This document shows, piece by piece, positions 29,863 through 30,983 of a stretch of 30,983 nt of DNA. The stretch is taken from contig DASYUL010000030.1 in the NCBI GenBank assembly GCA_036001245.1, positions 1-30,983 of the forward strand, written 5' to 3'. The notes beneath the pieces are model-generated. The model was not told the origin of the DNA. It ran no database searches and was given only the letters and a program-made list of their open reading frames with translations. Source of the stretch: Gp7-AA6 sp036001245 (GTDB lineage: Bacteria > Acidobacteriota > Thermoanaerobaculia > UBA5066 > Gp7-AA6). Numbering within the stretch: the first letter of the stretch is position 1; the number at the start of each line of letters is the position of its first letter. The position numbers and the translations under genes are program-made.

Positions 29863-30983
29863 ATGAAAATCCTCGTCGTCGGCGGCGGAGCCCGCGAGCA
29901 CGCGCTCTGCTGGTCCTTCGCGAAGGGGTCCGACGTCGAGGAGATCTACTGCGCGCCCGGCAATCCCGGCATCGCCGAGGTCGCGGACTGTCTGCCGGTT
30001 TCATCGAACGAGATCGTCGAGCTCGCCGACATCGCGGAGAAACTGCGAATCGATCTGACGGTCGTCGGTCCCGAGCTCCCCCTGTCGCTCGGAATCGCCG
30101 ACGAGTTCGCGAAGCGGGAGCTGCCGATCTTCGGCCCGAGCCGCCTCGCGGCGCAGATCGAGACGTCGAAGGCCTTCGCGAAGGAGTTCTTTTCGCGGCA
30201 CGAAATTCCGACGGCCCGCGCCGTCGTCTGCAGTTCCGCGGACGAAGCGCGCGCCGCGATCGAGCGCTCCGGGTACCCGGTCGTTCTCAAGGCGGACGGT
30301 CTCGCCGGCGGCAAGGGCGTGCTCACGCTCGACTCATCGGCCGACGCCGAGAAGGCGCTCGCTCTCTTTTTCGACGAGCGCGTATTCGGCGACGCCGGCG
30401 ATCGCGTCATCGTCGAGGAATTCCTCCGGGGACAGGAGGTGTCCTTTCTGGCGATCTGCGACGGCGAGATGGCGGTGCCGCTGCCCACGGCGCGCGACTA
30501 CAAGAAGGTCTACGACGGCGACCGCGGCCCGAATACCGGCGGCATGGGCGGGCACTCGCCCGCCGGCGTGCTCGATGCGGAGGGGTCATCGCGCGTGCTG
30601 CGCGAGATCATCTGGCCGACTCTGCGCGGTCTGGCCGAAGAAGGACGTCCCTTCCGGGGAGTCCTCTATGCCGGACTGATGGTGACGGATCTCGGGCCGA
30701 AAGTCCTCGAGTTCAACGCCCGGTTCGGCGATCCCGAGACGGAGGTGATCCTGCCCCGGATCCTGACCGACATGTCCTCCGTGCTGAAGGCGTCGCTTTC
30801 GCGCGGGGAGCTCGAGCGCTTCAGTCCCCTCGAGGTCAAGGCCGAGGTCTGCGCGGGAGTCGTCCTCTGCTCAGCCGGATACCCGGGCGTCAGCGCGGGA
30901 GGGAAAGCGATCTCGGGCCTGACGGACGCCGCACGCGTGCCGGGCGTGGAGATCTTCCACGCGCACACCGAGCAGGAGGGCGA
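29863..30983 (+). CDS. purD: Phosphoribosylamine-glycine ligase, 3' truncated by window edge
   Basis: Second step of de novo purine synthesis: 5-phosphoribosylamine plus glycine plus ATP gives glycinamide ribonucleotide (GAR synthetase). The first 373 codons of about 420 are present and open to the right edge. Motifs in order are the N-domain KILVVGGGAREHAL (residues 2-15) and CAPGNPGI, VVGPE, the ATP-grasp loop KADGLAGGKGV (about 145-155), the VIVEEFLRGQEVSF strand, NTGGMGGHSPA near 225, and EFNARFGDPETE near 285 for metal binding. ATG 29863 begins exactly at the family N-terminus. Confidence 0.95.
   Translation, partial: MKILVVGGGAREHALCWSFAKGSDVEEIYCAPGNPGIAEVADCLPVSSNEIVELADIAEKLRIDLTVVGPELPLSLGIADEFAKRELPIFGPSRLAAQIETSKAFAKEFFSRHEIPTARAVVCSSADEARAAIERSGYPVVLKADGLAGGKGVLTLDSSADAEKALALFFDERVFGDAGDRVIVEEFLRGQEVSFLAICDGEMAVPLPTARDYKKVYDGDRGPNTGGMGGHSPAGVLDAEGSSRVLREIIWPTLRGLAEEGRPFRGVLYAGLMVTDLGPKVLEFNARFGDPETEVILPRILTDMSSVLKASLSRGELERFSPLEVKAEVCAGVVLCSAGYPGVSAGGKAISGLTDAARVPGVEIFHAHTEQEG

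Noticed and set aside
1..30983. Search for tRNA, rRNA, CRISPR arrays, transposases, phage genes or a biosynthetic or defence cluster
   Set aside because: No cloverleaf with a GTTCRANYC arm, no regularly spaced repeats of CRISPR size, and no transposase, integrase, NRPS/PKS or known defence genes were seen by eye.

Overview
The window reads as chromosomal DNA from a high-GC (around two thirds G+C by eye), Gram-negative-type heterotrophic bacterium. Lipoprotein signal peptides, a cytochrome c lipoprotein, an MscS channel, a Thermus/Rickettsia-type isocitrate dehydrogenase and a fused homocysteine methyltransferase/methylenetetrahydrofolate reductase are all present. The combination resembles Acidobacteriota (Thermoanaerobaculia-like) or a neighbouring phylum. 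That placement is an inference from gene style, not from a marker gene. I see no rRNA, tRNA, CRISPR array, intact insertion sequence or prophage.

Layout. 1-80: the 3' end of an unidentified plus-strand gene. 99-4842 (minus): an amino-acid block, DUF1015 - serA - serC - ilvE, covering the serine pathway and branched-chain transamination. 4926-9883 (plus): cytochrome c lipoprotein, DUF1059 protein, MscS channel, a multi-pass membrane protein ending in DUF4332-like helical repeats, and a 5'-nucleotidase-type lipoprotein. 9943-10203: remnant of a low-affinity iron permease family gene, truncated against an SDR gene (minus). 10990-15003 (plus): sensor kinase, single-domain response regulator, chromate transporter and GNAT acetyltransferase. 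15021-16454 (minus): isocitrate dehydrogenase. 16549-17848 (plus): two paralogous proteins of unknown family and a BamE-like small membrane protein. 17818-18813 (minus): glucokinase. 18814-19185: a non-coding interval with two tandem intrinsic terminators and an AT-rich element bounded by inverted repeats. 19186-21874: a divergent pair of phospholipase D-type synthases. 21922-25533: a small unknown protein, a DEDDh exonuclease, two exported proteins and a WYL-type regulator. 25534-26100: hairpin- and repeat-rich DNA with no convincing gene. 26101-29080 (minus): a TPR protein and the methyltransferase/MTHFR fusion. 29459-30983 (plus): a small exported protein and the 5' part of purD.

The most interesting features are regulatory or structural. 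(1) A SAM-I-type riboswitch lies upstream of the methyltransferase/MTHFR gene at 29143-29321. Its readable three-element switch can sequester or release the Shine-Dalgarno sequence. (2) Degenerate 7-bp-period repeats sit at many gene ends, in places forming the C- or N-terminus of proteins and translated in two frames at one gene overlap. (3) Several first-in-transcript genes have TANNNT hexamers 7-9 nt before the start codon and no Shine-Dalgarno sequence, suggesting leaderless mRNAs. (4) The 18885-19183 interval combines duplicated terminators with a low-GC foldable element. (5) A tandem pair of paralogues belongs to a family I do not recognise.
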